Source: Ministeria vibrans ATCC 50519 (lineage: Eukaryota > Opisthokonta > Filasterea). Taken from it: a DNA stretch of 47,858 bases. Positions 1-12,935 of this stretch are shown here, in pieces. The stretch is from the NCBI GenBank assembly GCA_943704425.1, contig CALSCP010000013.1, positions 1-47,858 on the forward strand. The letters are read 5' to 3'. How positions within the stretch are numbered: position 1 is the stretch's first letter; every line of letters begins with the position of its first letter. A program made the position numbers and the translations under genes. Under the pieces are notes generated by a model, which was not told the DNA's origin, did no database searches, and saw only the letters and a program-made list of their open reading frames with translations.

Positions 1-117
1 TTTTTTTAACAATTGTATTCCCTTAATCTAATCACCTTTTTAATTTATTCTTTTTTCTCGCTTATTTATTGACAAGAAAAAAAAAAAAAAGGCTTGGGTT
101 GATTTGCCGCTCACACC

Positions 118-1059
118 ATGGGTGGAAGACAGTCACTTCCCACGGACGGGACTGTCGATCGTGTTGCTCGTGATGTAGCGAAAATGGAAATCGGTGACAC
201 TTCTCGTCGGACGGGGCGTCTGTCGATGCCGGCGCCTGCACCATCGTCCTCGGCGTCTTCGGCGTCACTGCCGTATGCCATCCATGCTTCTCGCGCGGGC
301 CCCGCCGCCCCAGCGTCCAGTGAGCGTCCAACCAGCGAGAGTTCAACGCGTCGTCCGCCTCCCTCCTCCTCCTCCGACATGCCACACCTCGCCGAAGCCT
401 GCACAGCGAACCGCCCCATTGACATGAGACGAGCCCTGCGGGGTGCACTGCAGCATGGCGGCGAGGCGCGCTCTGTGGGAAATATTGAGGACGCTTTTTC
501 TCTGGCGGTCGACCGGCGCACGCAAATGGGTGGCTACAACCGTGGCCACTTTGCGCCGCGTAGGCGAAACGGTACGGTGTTGGTGAACATGGCGTTTGCG
601 TTTCTTTTTATGGGCCAATAATTTTGTGGTTTTTTTTTTGACGTGTTTTGATGAACTTTCGTAGAAGAGCCCGTAAAGTGTCCTGTGTGTGTCGAGACGT
701 TTACCGACCCCACGCAACTGAGTGAACATTTAGTGGGGTGTCTTCCGCGTGCTGTCACCGGTTACAATGGTATCTTTGGGCGGTGTGCGTGAGTGCGCGA
801 GTGAGACTAATTATTGTGGGCATCTTGCAGAGGACGTGCTTGTCGCGGACATCCACCACGAATGTCAGATATGCTTTGAAGATATGGTTGCCGGAGAGAC
901 GACAGCGCGATTGCCGTGCCTCTGTCTTTATCACAAAGAGTACGTTTTGTGTTTTGAGTATTGTGTTACTCATAATACTAGTATTTGTCTTTTCGTCTCT
1001 CCAGTTGTATTGAATGCTGGTTCATTCGATCGCGGACATGTCCTCAGCACCCTGGCTAA
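118..1059 (+). CDS. ZNRF: ZNRF1/2-type RING E3 ubiquitin ligase (4 exons)
   Basis: Membrane-anchored E3 ubiquitin ligase, 240 aa. I join exons 118-571, 665-769, 831-939 and 1005-1059; all phases agree. The protein starts MGGRQS, close to the myristoylated MGG start of animal ZNRF1, so Gly2 is a likely N-myristoylation site. Residues 5-150 are a Ser/Pro-rich disordered region. A zinc-finger-like CPVC...H...C motif sits at about 157-177 and a RING begins with CQIC at 198-201, followed by LPCLCLYHK, CIECWF and a CPQHPG end. This matches the ZNRF C-terminal zinc-finger plus RING unit almost position by position. Known ZNRFs act on endosomes, lysosomes and plasma membrane; that location is inferred here. 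The first donor could also lie 12 nt upstream. This is the first gene of the window and no partner is obvious. Confidence 0.9.
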
Positions 1060-1582
1060 TTCATCAAGTGTTGGTAGAGATGGCTCATACGTTTAATTAC
1101 TTTGTAAAAGAAAAATATTCACTTCATTCGAGTGACTCGACTCGCTCGAGTGTCGGCGTGCTTACTGTACCATACGCTTTTTTTTTCAACTATATTTGTG
1201 TGTTGAGATTGCGAAGACGGAAGAATGAAGATTATTATCATGATTGTATTCTTTTTGATTTATAATAATTCGGTTTGTTCCGACTCTGTATCGCACAAAC
1301 TCCGCCGACTCCATTTCCATTTCTCACACAATTTTTTTTAGCCATTGACGAATGACTATTGAGCTAAATGAGCCCACTCAGCCCAATTGCTGTATTTAAC
1401 ATTTCCCGACCATTTCCTTTATAGGAGTGTGTACGCTGATGACTTGATCGATGATACGATGTGACAATGTTTCAAATAAAATTAAAAATTAAAACGTTTC
1501 AGTTTTATTAATTTAATCGTCACGAATCCGACGCTTCCAACCACTCCACAAATCAGTTTATAGTAGATTATACATACATAGT
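1060..1582. other. Intergenic region, AT-rich
   Basis: A 523-bp spacer between two plus-strand RING genes. It is AT-rich with short T-runs, and no open frame in it has splice support. It presumably holds the 3' end of the ZNRF gene and the promoter of the ankyrin gene. I see no RNA gene or repeat array. Confidence 0.5.
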
Positions 1583-4349
1583 ATGGGCCAGGAATCGTCA
1601 CGTCCACGCGAAAGGAGCTCTTCGCGTCGCGGCGCGAGTTCAAGTTCAAGTTCCAATCCGCCAAGCAGACGTGCCGTTGCTGAGTTGATGTTGCGACATG
1701 CTCTCACGTCGGGAATATTAGAGGGCAATGACGGCGGTGAGTCCAACGGCGAGGACGAGCAGGGGACGCTTCAACGTCGAATTTTAATGGCGCTCGCCGC
1801 CGCTGCGAGCGTCTCTCAAGCCGACGACGAACGCGGAGCAGCCGCCGAGATTAACCGTGGCGACACCAGTGTTGAGGAGGACGAACAGAGCTTGCGCAAT
1901 AGCGAGCTGCTCGCCGCGATTCGCGATGACGACGCCAACGCCCTTCGACAACACTTCGACCAAAGCAACCCTCCTGCCTTGTCCGTCACACACGTTCGCT
2001 ACGCCGCCGGCGTCGCCTCCCCCGAAGTCGTTGCCTTGCTCCTCGACCAAGGCGCCCCTGTCGAGGCGGAATCGGAGAAGAGCCAGCCTCTGCATCGCGC
2101 CGTTCGTCTTGAGAAAGTTCGCGTCGCCCAGCTTCTCCTGGCGCGCGGTGCAAGCCCCTCCCTTGCCGTCGCCGAGACGGGCTGGACCCCGCTTCACTTT
2201 TCGTCTCTCTCCGGCAACCTCGTAAGGACCATTCTCAATTCTCTCTTGGAGTGCAGAGGTTTCTGAAACAATCCCAACCATAATAATTTGTTTCAAGAAA
2301 ATTATTAATAATACTTTTCGGACGAAAGAACTCAACCCTCCCCTTTTTTTTTTTCACCTTAGGAAATTACCAAATGTCTTGTAGCAAGCATCCCCGAATG
2401 CCAAGTGGCCATGTCACGCAAGAAAGACAATTGGACGCCCGCACACATTGCTTCGCTCAACGGCTTTGCGGAAATTCTTCAGGTGTTTATTGATGCGTAT
2501 GGTGTGGGCGCTGTCTGCGACACCATTGGCACCAATGTGTTCCCGATCGATTTGGCCATGCGCAGCTTTACCGAGACTGCCCGCTCCTCGTCGCGTACCA
2601 ATTCGTGTCATGTCATGCGAACCCTCGTGCTTGCCGGCTGCCTATCCGTCTGCGACATTTCTCCGCCCCGTCGTCTCCTCGCTTACAACGCGTCGCTTGA
2701 GTCGCTCATCGTCAACGACCAGCTCGTCGACAAGGAGACGGGTGCCAAATCGGACGAGTGGCGTCGTCTCAGGGAAAAGGCTATGGCGACACCTCTAGCC
2801 GCCACGCGCTCCACTCCTCCCGACACTGCCGTGCTCCTTAGCGTGTCTCAGGCGGTGCTACTTCGTGCTCTGCATGCCAAGCTCTTCTCGGCCGTGCCCC
2901 TACTCATTGAGGAGGGTGCACCGGTAAATGTGAGCGAGGCTGTCGCATGCAAACTCATTCCCCTCTTTGCCGCCATCGAGACCAAAGACGAGTCGACGGT
3001 GCGTGCGATCCTTGCAGCGGGTGCCGACCCGGCCGCTGTCAACGACGACGGCTGGTGTGCCTTGCTGTTTTCCGTGCGTGCTGGCACCCCAGCCATTGGT
3101 CGAATGCTCATTGAGCGACTCACTTTTGCACAGTGTCGTGTCAAGGAACCCATTCATGGCTATACTCCGATGCACCTGGCTGCTGCTCATCAGGTATATT
3201 GATTGATATGCACTATTTTTTGTATTGTTTTTTGTTTTATCCTTTCTGGTCTCGTGTTGTTGTTGTTGTTGTTGTTGTTGTGTGTGTGTGTGTGGTGTAT
3301 TTTAGTACTGTCTCATAATTTTAATTGTATTTGCATTGTTTTTTTTTTTCTTTTTAATTTCTTTTTGTCGTGTGCCCTCTTTTTTGTTTATGAAGGATGC
3401 TTCGGTGGAGTTTTTGAGGGCGTTTCTGGACAAGTTTGGGGGCAAGATTATGAACGTGGCGACGAACAGCGGAAGCACACCGTTTGCCATGGCGTGTCAA
3501 CGGGCAGACGAGGAGATGATGGAACTGATGCTTGGGGCAGATGGTGTGACGGTGGCGACTCGCGATGAAGATGGCGCCACGCCTCTGCATTACGTGGCGG
3601 TGGACACTGCGCGCAAGTATCTCATTGAAGTGATAGGGGCGGGCGGCGGCGGTCGTGAAGATTCCCTCGTTCAACGCTTTTTGCCCATGGAGAAATTGGT
3701 GCGGCGTGGGGCTTTGGTGGACGTGGCTAACGACGAAGGACATTCAGCGTTGGATTTGGTGCCGGATTCTGTGGCTGAGCGACTGAGGGGTCTTGTGGCG
3801 GAACGAAATGTGGGCGTCATCCACGCTAACACCTGTTGTCGCGGGTGTCTGGCATCGCCCATGACTGGCACGCGCTGGCAATGCACCACTTGCTATGAGG
3901 TACTCTGTGCTGCATGTGTTGCTGCCGAAGATCACGATCATGCGGTGTTTGAGCCTCTGCCGGATTCGGCGAGACCCGGCGAGCGTGTGCGACCGCGAGA
4001 GTCAGAAGACGACGAAGAGCCTGCGAGGCAACTGTCGACGGAAGGAACACCTACCTCGGTTGCAATGGGTGGTGGAGAAGCAGCAGCAGCCGTAGCAGCA
4101 GCAGCAGCTATGGAAGTGGAGAAAAAGGAGAGGGAGGAGGAGGATGAGGCAGCGGCGGAGAAAAACGAGCCGGCGCGCAAACGATTGCGAGGGGGCGTTA
4201 TTGACTGTGTCGTGTGTTTGCAGGACGGCGCTCCCGTCTTGCTTATGCCATGCCGTCACTTGAACGTCTGTGGTGACTGTGCTTTGCGCGTCACGACCTG
4301 TCCAACCTGTCGGAAACCCATTGCGGACCGTATTTCCGTTTACCTGTGA
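1583..4349 (+). CDS. Ankyrin-repeat, ZZ zinc finger and RING protein (3 exons)
   Basis: Probable E3 ubiquitin ligase of 807 aa. Exons 1583-2221, 2363-3193 and 3396-4349 are all phase 0. The start MGQESS could be N-myristoylated. A Ser-rich head is followed by ankyrin-type helices in two blocks (about 115-215 and 215-600), with motifs such as TPLHFSS, QPLHRAV, TPLHYVA and GHSALDL. A ZZ-type zinc finger lies at about 632-680 (CCRGC...WQCTTCYEVLCAAC). An acidic/poly-Ala linker follows, then a C3HC4 RING at about 760-800 (CVVC...CRHLNVC...CPTC) that ends the protein, as in Mind bomb and IAP proteins. The order ANK-ZZ-RING differs from metazoan Mind bomb (MIB/HERC2-ZZ-ANK-RING). Substrate unknown. 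Confidence 0.88.
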
Positions 4350-4460
4350 GAAAAAGTGTGCGCGAGCAAGAAAGTGAACATACCATCTTTTTAATTCAAC
4401 TGAGTTGTTTGTTTTAATGGCTTATCACTAATGACTAATCTTTTTCTTGTTCGTTTCCAC

Positions 4461-6135
<1,675 letters not shown>

Positions 6136-6218
6136 TTAGAAGAGCAATATTCAAAATGAAACTTAAATTTTTATTGAGTATTTTTTTTCTCATTTTTAAT
6201 CTCATTCACATTTGCCTT

Positions 6219-6870
6219 ATGTCTCGTTTACACCTGCTGTTCTGTGAGAGTTGTAAGGACACAAGAGGGAGAATGATGCGGTGGTCAATGCGTGCCGTCT
6301 GTAGTGAAGGAGGGCGGCTCAACCGACCTGCTGACCCAAGAGGGGCTGGCGGACGCGTACCACCGATATTGCCAGTCCGAGGTAGGCGCCCCGTGTGTGC
6401 ACTGTCGAGGCCGTGTCGTATGTTGACCTTCGCAATAAGCAGATTGAGCCGTCGATGGCAGCGTTGGTGCCGACCATCCCCGACAACGACGTCGTGCCCT
6501 TGCCGGCCAGCAGCCTCAAGGCGCTCATTGATCAGCCGCCCATTGGAGGGCGCTCCATCGAGCCACTCTCGGCCGATGCTATTCGACGCGCATTCACTCT
6601 CAAGCCCGGCAGCGTAGCGTCGAACACAAAAGCACAACAGTTCATTGAAAAGACTCGTCTTGTGTTTTGCAGACACCCAATGTGTACCTGACACAGGCTG
6701 AGCCGATTCGGCGCGCAGAGCAAGAAAAGGTCACTCGCCGACTGGCACGAGAGGAGGCGGTGATGGCCGCGGCGGAGATGAAGGCCAAAGGGGCCACTGT
6801 GTCGGTGACGCACATCGGACCGACGCGCACGCTCACAGAGACAGTTACGTCGTCCAAAAGCAGAAAAAAG
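6219..6870 (+). CDS. MED19: Mediator subunit MED19 (4 exons seen, 3' end unresolved)
   Basis: Subunit of the Mediator head module, which links activators to RNA polymerase II in the nucleus. I join exons 6219-6252, 6305-6381, 6443-6613 and 6673-6870 (160 aa so far); introns are 52, 61 and 59 nt. The signature is an N-terminal segment DAYHRYCQSE followed by LVPTIPDN, then SLKALIDQPPI, EPLS and a FTLKPG segment. These align with the metazoan MED19 core (Tyr/Cys helix, FLP.LPG, SLRSLIEKPP, PLS, FRLHPG). The tail is Ala/Arg/Lys-rich and ends in SRKK before a GTATGT donor. Without splicing the frame stops at 6921. A short last exon after the pyrimidine-rich stretch near 7170-7215 is possible but not proven. 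Confidence 0.8.
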
Positions 6871-6921
6871 GTATGTTTCATGTCATATTATGTCACATGT
6901 TTGTACATGTGTGTATCTTGA

Positions 6922-7596
6922 GGGAAGATTAGAAGGTCGCGAGAGACACTCCACTCTCACTACTTGTACTACTTCCCAAGAATCAATCGCCCCACTTTTT
7001 TTTCTTCTTTTTCTTTGTCTCCATCTGTGGTTTTTCTGTGCTTGTGTTTTCTCGTGTGTACTTTTTACTTGTTTCTGTTGCTTCCTTCTCTTCTCTGTTC
7101 CTCTTTCTCTCTCTCATTTGTTTGTTCGCCTTGGACTGTTTGAGCAAACGAGTGAGCAATCACTTTCGGTTGTTGCTCCAGTTTCATTAGTGTGACAAAA
7201 TGAGAAGCAGAGCTTAAGGAATTGGGATGGAGGGGAAGAGATAAAATAGGTGATAAAGTCGCATACGAGAGAGAAACAGCAAGAAAGAAAGAGAGAGAGA
7301 GAGATGGAGAGAGGGGGGTGACTCTGTGCTTCAGGAGAGAGGCTGTTCGAGGATCCGTGTTTGGACTTCTTTCTACACTCACAGGGAAATACCGAAACTC
7401 ACCACTTACTCACTTGCGTGATTACATAAATTATCATTTAGAAACGAGAAGGAGATGGAGCGGGGGGGAATGCGCCAAAACGAGCAAAAAAGTGAGAATG
7501 AATGTGTGTATGTAAGGTATATTTACAATACAAATAATTAATAATGTATGTAAGATGATAATATTCAAATGATTTTGGCAAGTACAAAACAATTCA
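6922..7596. other. Intergenic or terminal-intron region
   Basis: The first half (to about 7190) is strongly pyrimidine-rich on the plus strand and may be the last MED19 intron. The rest is AG-rich with short GA runs. It separates MED19 (plus) from the 3' end of the channel gene (minus). I see no further supported gene. Confidence 0.4.
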
Positions 7597-7991
7597 TCAA
7601 TCGTCGCGATAAAGTGAGTTTCGTTGCTTCAAGAGCATTGCGTCCAGACCCGACTCAATGGGATCATCATCTTCTGTTGTGTGTGCTTTACGTGGAAGGC
7701 AGCATAGACAGCTCTCGCGAGTGCGCTTGACGTCGGGCGGTGCCGAGTGTGGCAGACGGTGGCCCTGCCGACGCACCCACGAGTCATATACAAGATTGGC
7801 ACACACAAAGGTAACCAGAAGATGTGCCCATTCCTGTAATAGCATATTATTATAGTGCATCTCTGTATTGTACGGTGCGCGTGTGGGTGTGTTTGTGCGT
7901 ACGGCGAACCCAAGGACACCGCCAAAGTTGGCCAGCACGTCGCCCCATGTTTTCGAGACACGTTGCTCAAACTCGGTTACAAACCTGTACG

Positions 7992-8077
<86 letters not shown>

Positions 8078-8515
8078 CGATGTTTGTTTCGCAAAAAAAA
8101 AACAGACACACAGAAACGCGAAAGGGGTGGGTTTACGTTGTGCTGTAAGTGAACATGAGCTGAACGGACGCACGGTTCCCGTCGACCGCGGCCGATGTGG
8201 GAACACTGAAAGACAAAGTAACAGTCAGAAAGAGAGACGAGAGACAGAGAGTGTGTCTGAGTGGATGAGACTGAGACAGAAGTGTCTTACGCTTGGAAGA
8301 TGGATTCTTGGTCACCATTGTGAAATGTCCTACGCTCCTTTGAGACAACGACAAGAGTGTCCATTCGAGTGGAGAAGGCTGAGAAAAAAAAAACAATTTC
8401 TCTCTAATGTTACGCACTCTATCACTTTGTTTCTTCCCTATCAATCATTTTGTTTTTCTTCTTCGCTATCAATCATTTTGTTTCCTTCTCCTCTCTCTCT
8501 ATCACTTTCTTTCCT

Positions 8516-8607
<92 letters not shown>

Positions 8608-9569
8608 CACTTTGTTTTTTCTCCCTCCTCTCTGTATCACTTTGTTTCTTTCTCCCTCCTCTCTCTCTATCACTTTGTTTCTTTCTCCCTCCTCTCTCTA
8701 TCACTTTGTTTCTTTCTCCCTCCACTCTCTCTCTCGTACCAAAGAAGAAGTCGGGCGTAAAAAACGCTGAGGACGTGTCGAATTTGTCCAGCTCCGTGTC
8801 AAGTAAGTGAACAGGTGCCCACAGAGCACTTGTTCTGTCAAAGAGCAAAGTTCAGTTGCAATACCGAAAGGTTTCGGATTCCTTACGAAATTGCCACCTT
8901 TGACGCAACAAACTCCACAATCATTCGAGAAAAGTTTCTACAGCACAAGATAAGTTAGCAGCACGACTCAACATGAAAAAAAAAAAGATGAGAGAGACAT
9001 CAGTTGTACCCCGACGCCGATGGCTACACACAAGCAAGGCGAGAAAGAGACTGTTAGAGTGACATTGCTACCATGAGACCATACCTCTGTCGCGGTGGCA
9101 AGGACGCTCTCGTTGCTGCGCACATTGAAGCCATAGCAGGGCCCGCCCAGCCGGTGGTCGCGGTACTTCCACTGGACGGCGCTGCACGGCTCGCCCGCAG
9201 TGTAGTCTGTGTTGTAGAAGCGACAGACGGGAATGCCCAGCGACCCGCCATTCGCGTCGCCGTTGATGGGGCACATGACAACCCCTGGAAAGGGAACGCG
9301 GTCTGACTCGTTGATGGTCGATATCCAGGTGGGATTGCGGTACGCTGCGAAGGAACACAAATTCAAAAACAATCGCGACTTACTCGTTTTTCAATGTTAC
9401 ATTCAATAGACTGAGATATGTCCAAAGTAAGATAAATGGCCAGACCCACGATCAGCGCGGCCCACAGAAGCAACGAGAAGAACGCCTTGTTGCGTTTTAC
9501 GCCTGGCTTTTGCTCCTCTTCCGTCAGGCACGAGCGGATGCAGAAACAGCTCGCAATTGCATTTCCCAT
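7597..9569 (-). CDS. DEG/ENaC-like two-transmembrane channel protein (8 or more exons)
   Basis: Candidate amiloride-sensitive-type cation channel subunit, minus strand. Exons I can fix: 9401-9569, 9085-9344, 8291-8378, 8137-8205, 7903-7984 and 7597-7833, with consistent phases. The middle (8740-9084) holds one or two exons whose joins I cannot settle; one ends at 8740. The cytoplasmic head MGNAIASCFCIRSC is cysteine-rich. TM1 is about residues 29-48. The ectodomain carries FPGVVMC (compare FPAVTIC of ENaC) and GPCYGFN (compare GKCYTFN). The last exons give NFGGVLGF just before TM2, like the DFGGQLGL pre-TM2 motif of ASIC/ENaC. That topology and these three motifs support the family, but overall similarity is low. 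Introns hold long (CA)n and (GA)n arrays. Confidence 0.65.
7994..8073 (+). repeat. (GT)n microsatellite
   Basis: About 80 bp of uninterrupted TG dinucleotides, inside an intron of the minus-strand channel gene, directly upstream of the exon encoding the pre-TM2 segment (so CA-rich on the sense strand). Confidence 0.97.
8408..8735 (+). repeat. TATCACTTTGT minisatellite plus (CT)n in channel intron
   Basis: Copies of a roughly 29-bp unit with core TATCACTTTGTTTCTTTCTC flank a pure (CT)n tract at about 8521-8605. The host gene is on the minus strand, so the repeat is antisense relative to transcription here. Confidence 0.93.
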
Positions 9570-9780
9570 CCCTATGTTGTGTGATCACTGATCTGCGTCA
9601 ACTCCAATGCAACAAACGAGAAGAATAATAAAACTGACAACGATAGGGGAAAAATAATAAGACAAAAAACTAAAAAAGATTCAAGTCAAATATTATCTTA
9701 TTCAAATATTACTACGTTTGTTATTTTACTCAAAAGAAATGTACAGTGAAGAATGAATACAAGAGAAACGACTTGTTCAG

Positions 9781-11460
9781 TTAGAGAGAGAGAAAGTGAA
9801 CGCAGTTTGCGTCGGTGGCGTAGACAAGGAGTGGAAGAGATGGGTGAAAGGCTATGGAAGAAATGGGCATGCGTTCGTCAAGATGGACAAGCGGTACTGT
9901 GGTGGTGGTGGCGGAGGTGAGGAGGCAGTCGGTGCGCGTGAGCTGCAAACGCCCTTGCTCGGCGTGTCCGAGAGCAAGGAGGTCCAAGGATGGGCTGAGG
10001 GCTGCAGTCGTGGACGGGAGAGTGTCGAGAGAGAAAACGCGAGAGAGCACAGGCACTGCTGCACTCGTGTACCTGATCATGAACAGATGAAAGGGTGTTT
10101 CGGGGACGGTGGGTGTTTCCACCAATATATACAGATGATGGTGCTCTTGGTGTTGTTGTCGAGGTTGGGGCTGGACTTCTTCGATTGGATCGATATGGGC
10201 TGAGCGGAGGTGAAAGGGCATGGGCAAGTACAGCGCGGGATGTAGTGGAAGGTGAAAGAGACGCTTCGATGTGCGGATGTTGATCAGGATGAGTTCTTGA
10301 CGATGAGACAGGCTCCCTTTGCATGCCTTGTCATCGTCGTTAAGCTGTTGAACAAACACTAGTTGGTGTGGTTGTCCACTCACTAAGGCCATGCTGACAA
10401 CCTTGCCCTGAGAAGGCAATTCGGCGCGCGCCTGCAATCTCTCGTACGGCACACTGTCGGCGTGGGACCAGTCCCAACGATAAAGTTTTCCGCTCGCCGA
10501 CAAAGCCACAATGCAACCGTCGTCGGTGGCAAACACTTGGCGAAAGGATCCGTCGTCGGGCGACGCAAGAGGCGTATCTACGCCACCGCTTGCAATGTTC
10601 AGGACACGCAAGCAACTGAACTCGTCAAGCGCGACAGTCATTGGATCGGGTGTGCACGCGTACACAACGACAGTGTCATTGAGCAAAAAGGACGCATCGT
10701 GGGCGTGTGTTGCACCGCCGCCACCCAGACTGCGCGCAGCGAGTGACCAGGGTACGGCACGCTGCAACTGAGCGGACGGTTCGTGTCGATCAAACACACG
10801 AATTCCCGTCGCCATGCACACACACACGCGCGGACGTGACTTGGCACACACAATACGATCCACACTGCGTCCCATGTCAAGACAGCCTGTCTGGTGGAGC
10901 TGTAACAGTCGAGGTTCGATACGCAACGGTCCGTGCGCGGCACACTGCCGTTTGAATACGGGTGAGGGCTGTGCAGACGCCGACGAAGACGGCGGTGTTG
11001 AGGCAGGCATGTCTTCTTCTTCTTCTTCTTCTTCTTCTGCGGCAGGCAATGTGGTGGACGTGGGGAGGGTGGTTGTTGAGGCGGGGGCTGGGGCGGGCGT
11101 GCGTTTCTTCGATGGTTGAGGAAAGCCAGCGACGAACACACCGCCAAGCAACGGCGATTGGCTCTCCTCTGCGACCGACGCGCAGGGGGACGCGCAGGAG
11201 GTGTTTGAGACGGAGGAGGGGCTGCGCGAAGAAGTGGGCGGCGGTGAAGTGGGCAGGGGACGGTGTGTCGCGCTCGCGTTCAACGCGTTCGACGCGCCCG
11301 ACGCGTTCGACGCGCTTCGTCTCGTCAGCTTCTTCTTCAGCAGTGCCGCTTCCCGACGAAGCTTGTCTTCCATTTGTCTCAAGTCGGCATCGCTTTTGCT
11401 GGCATGGAGCTTTTTCAGCGTCTCCTTGTCGGCCGTGACTACTTTGCCTGCGCGTTTCAT
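9781..11460 (-). CDS. WD-like beta-propeller protein, intronless, function unknown
   Basis: Single open frame of 559 aa on the minus strand, with ATG at 11460 and stop at 9781. I chose the internal Met that begins MKRAGKVVTADKE because the upstream 21 codons are translated AT-rich leader. Residues about 10-50 are a charged helix, probably coiled coil. Residues 50-195 are a low-complexity Ser/Ala/Pro/Thr/Glu region. The rest has weak WD-type blades, for example a DDGCIVALSASGKLYRWDW segment and a final SSIAFHPSLPLLVYATDANCVHFLSL-like blade. I do not recognise the family. It lies tandem to METTL5. It has no visible intron, whereas most neighbours have three to eleven. Confidence 0.7.
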   Translation of the reverse strand: MKRAGKVVTADKETLKKLHASKSDADLRQMEDKLRREAALLKKKLTRRSASNASGASNALNASATHRPLPTSPPPTSSRSPSSVSNTSCASPCASVAEESQSPLLGGVFVAGFPQPSKKRTPAPAPASTTTLPTSTTLPAAEEEEEEEEDMPASTPPSSSASAQPSPVFKRQCAAHGPLRIEPRLLQLHQTGCLDMGRSVDRIVCAKSRPRVCVCMATGIRVFDRHEPSAQLQRAVPWSLAARSLGGGGATHAHDASFLLNDTVVVYACTPDPMTVALDEFSCLRVLNIASGGVDTPLASPDDGSFRQVFATDDGCIVALSASGKLYRWDWSHADSVPYERLQARAELPSQGKVVSMALVSGQPHQLVFVQQLNDDDKACKGSLSHRQELILINIRTSKRLFHLPLHPALYLPMPFHLRSAHIDPIEEVQPQPRQQHQEHHHLYILVETPTVPETPFHLFMIRYTSAAVPVLSRVFSLDTLPSTTAALSPSLDLLALGHAEQGRLQLTRTDCLLTSATTTTVPLVHLDERMPISSIAFHPSLPLLVYATDANCVHFLSL

Positions 11461-11753
11461 AAAAGAATAAAAAAAATAGTAAAAATATGAAATGTGAATA
11501 CGAGTAATGAATAATGCGAACAATGCATAACGTCTGGCGATATGACGATTGATCGGCTGAGTGGCACAACTAAGCGCTTGTGCGGCTGTGCGACCAACTC
11601 AAACGTTGCAGTGACATTCCAAACTGTGTGTGTGTGGGACCCCGCCAGAATTTTAGTGTTTCAGCGACTAAAGAAGTGAACTCTGTCCATCTAACGTTGC
11701 TACACTGAAATTTTATTTCAAAACTGCATAATTATACATATTCGCTGGTTCTC

Positions 11754-12702
<949 letters not shown>

Positions 12703-12935
12703 TTAGACTGTCAACTGAGTCTACTTCCACTACGTACAGCAACAATACAAGAACAAAAACAATTTTGTCTAATTTTTTGATTTTTTGTCGTGTTCTTTTC
12801 CTATAATGAATGTGAGTAGAGAGACATGCCACTTATTACTTGAGATAGTATTATTTTTTTGTTTATATCACTTGTGCGTCACGTTGGTTTCTTTGAATTC
12901 TCCATCCCCTGCCATTGCAGCTCTAACCTCATAGA

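Noticed and set aside
6382-6409. A 28-nt mini-intron in MED19
   Set aside because: A 61-nt intron ending at 6442 has the typical length, the same phase, and gives a better match to MED19.
6206-6694. 162-codon minus-strand frame over MED19
   Set aside because: Shadow of the MED19 exons; plus-strand splicing gives conserved MED19 blocks in order.
7967-8206. Cys-Val and His-Thr repeat frames
   Set aside because: Artefacts of the (GT)n microsatellite; the same applies at 30888-31098 and 37173-37720.
8821-8952. Plus-strand frame with a protein-like look (RIPYEIATFDATNST)
   Set aside because: Lies inside the minus-strand channel gene between firm exons; no start, no neighbours and no known family.
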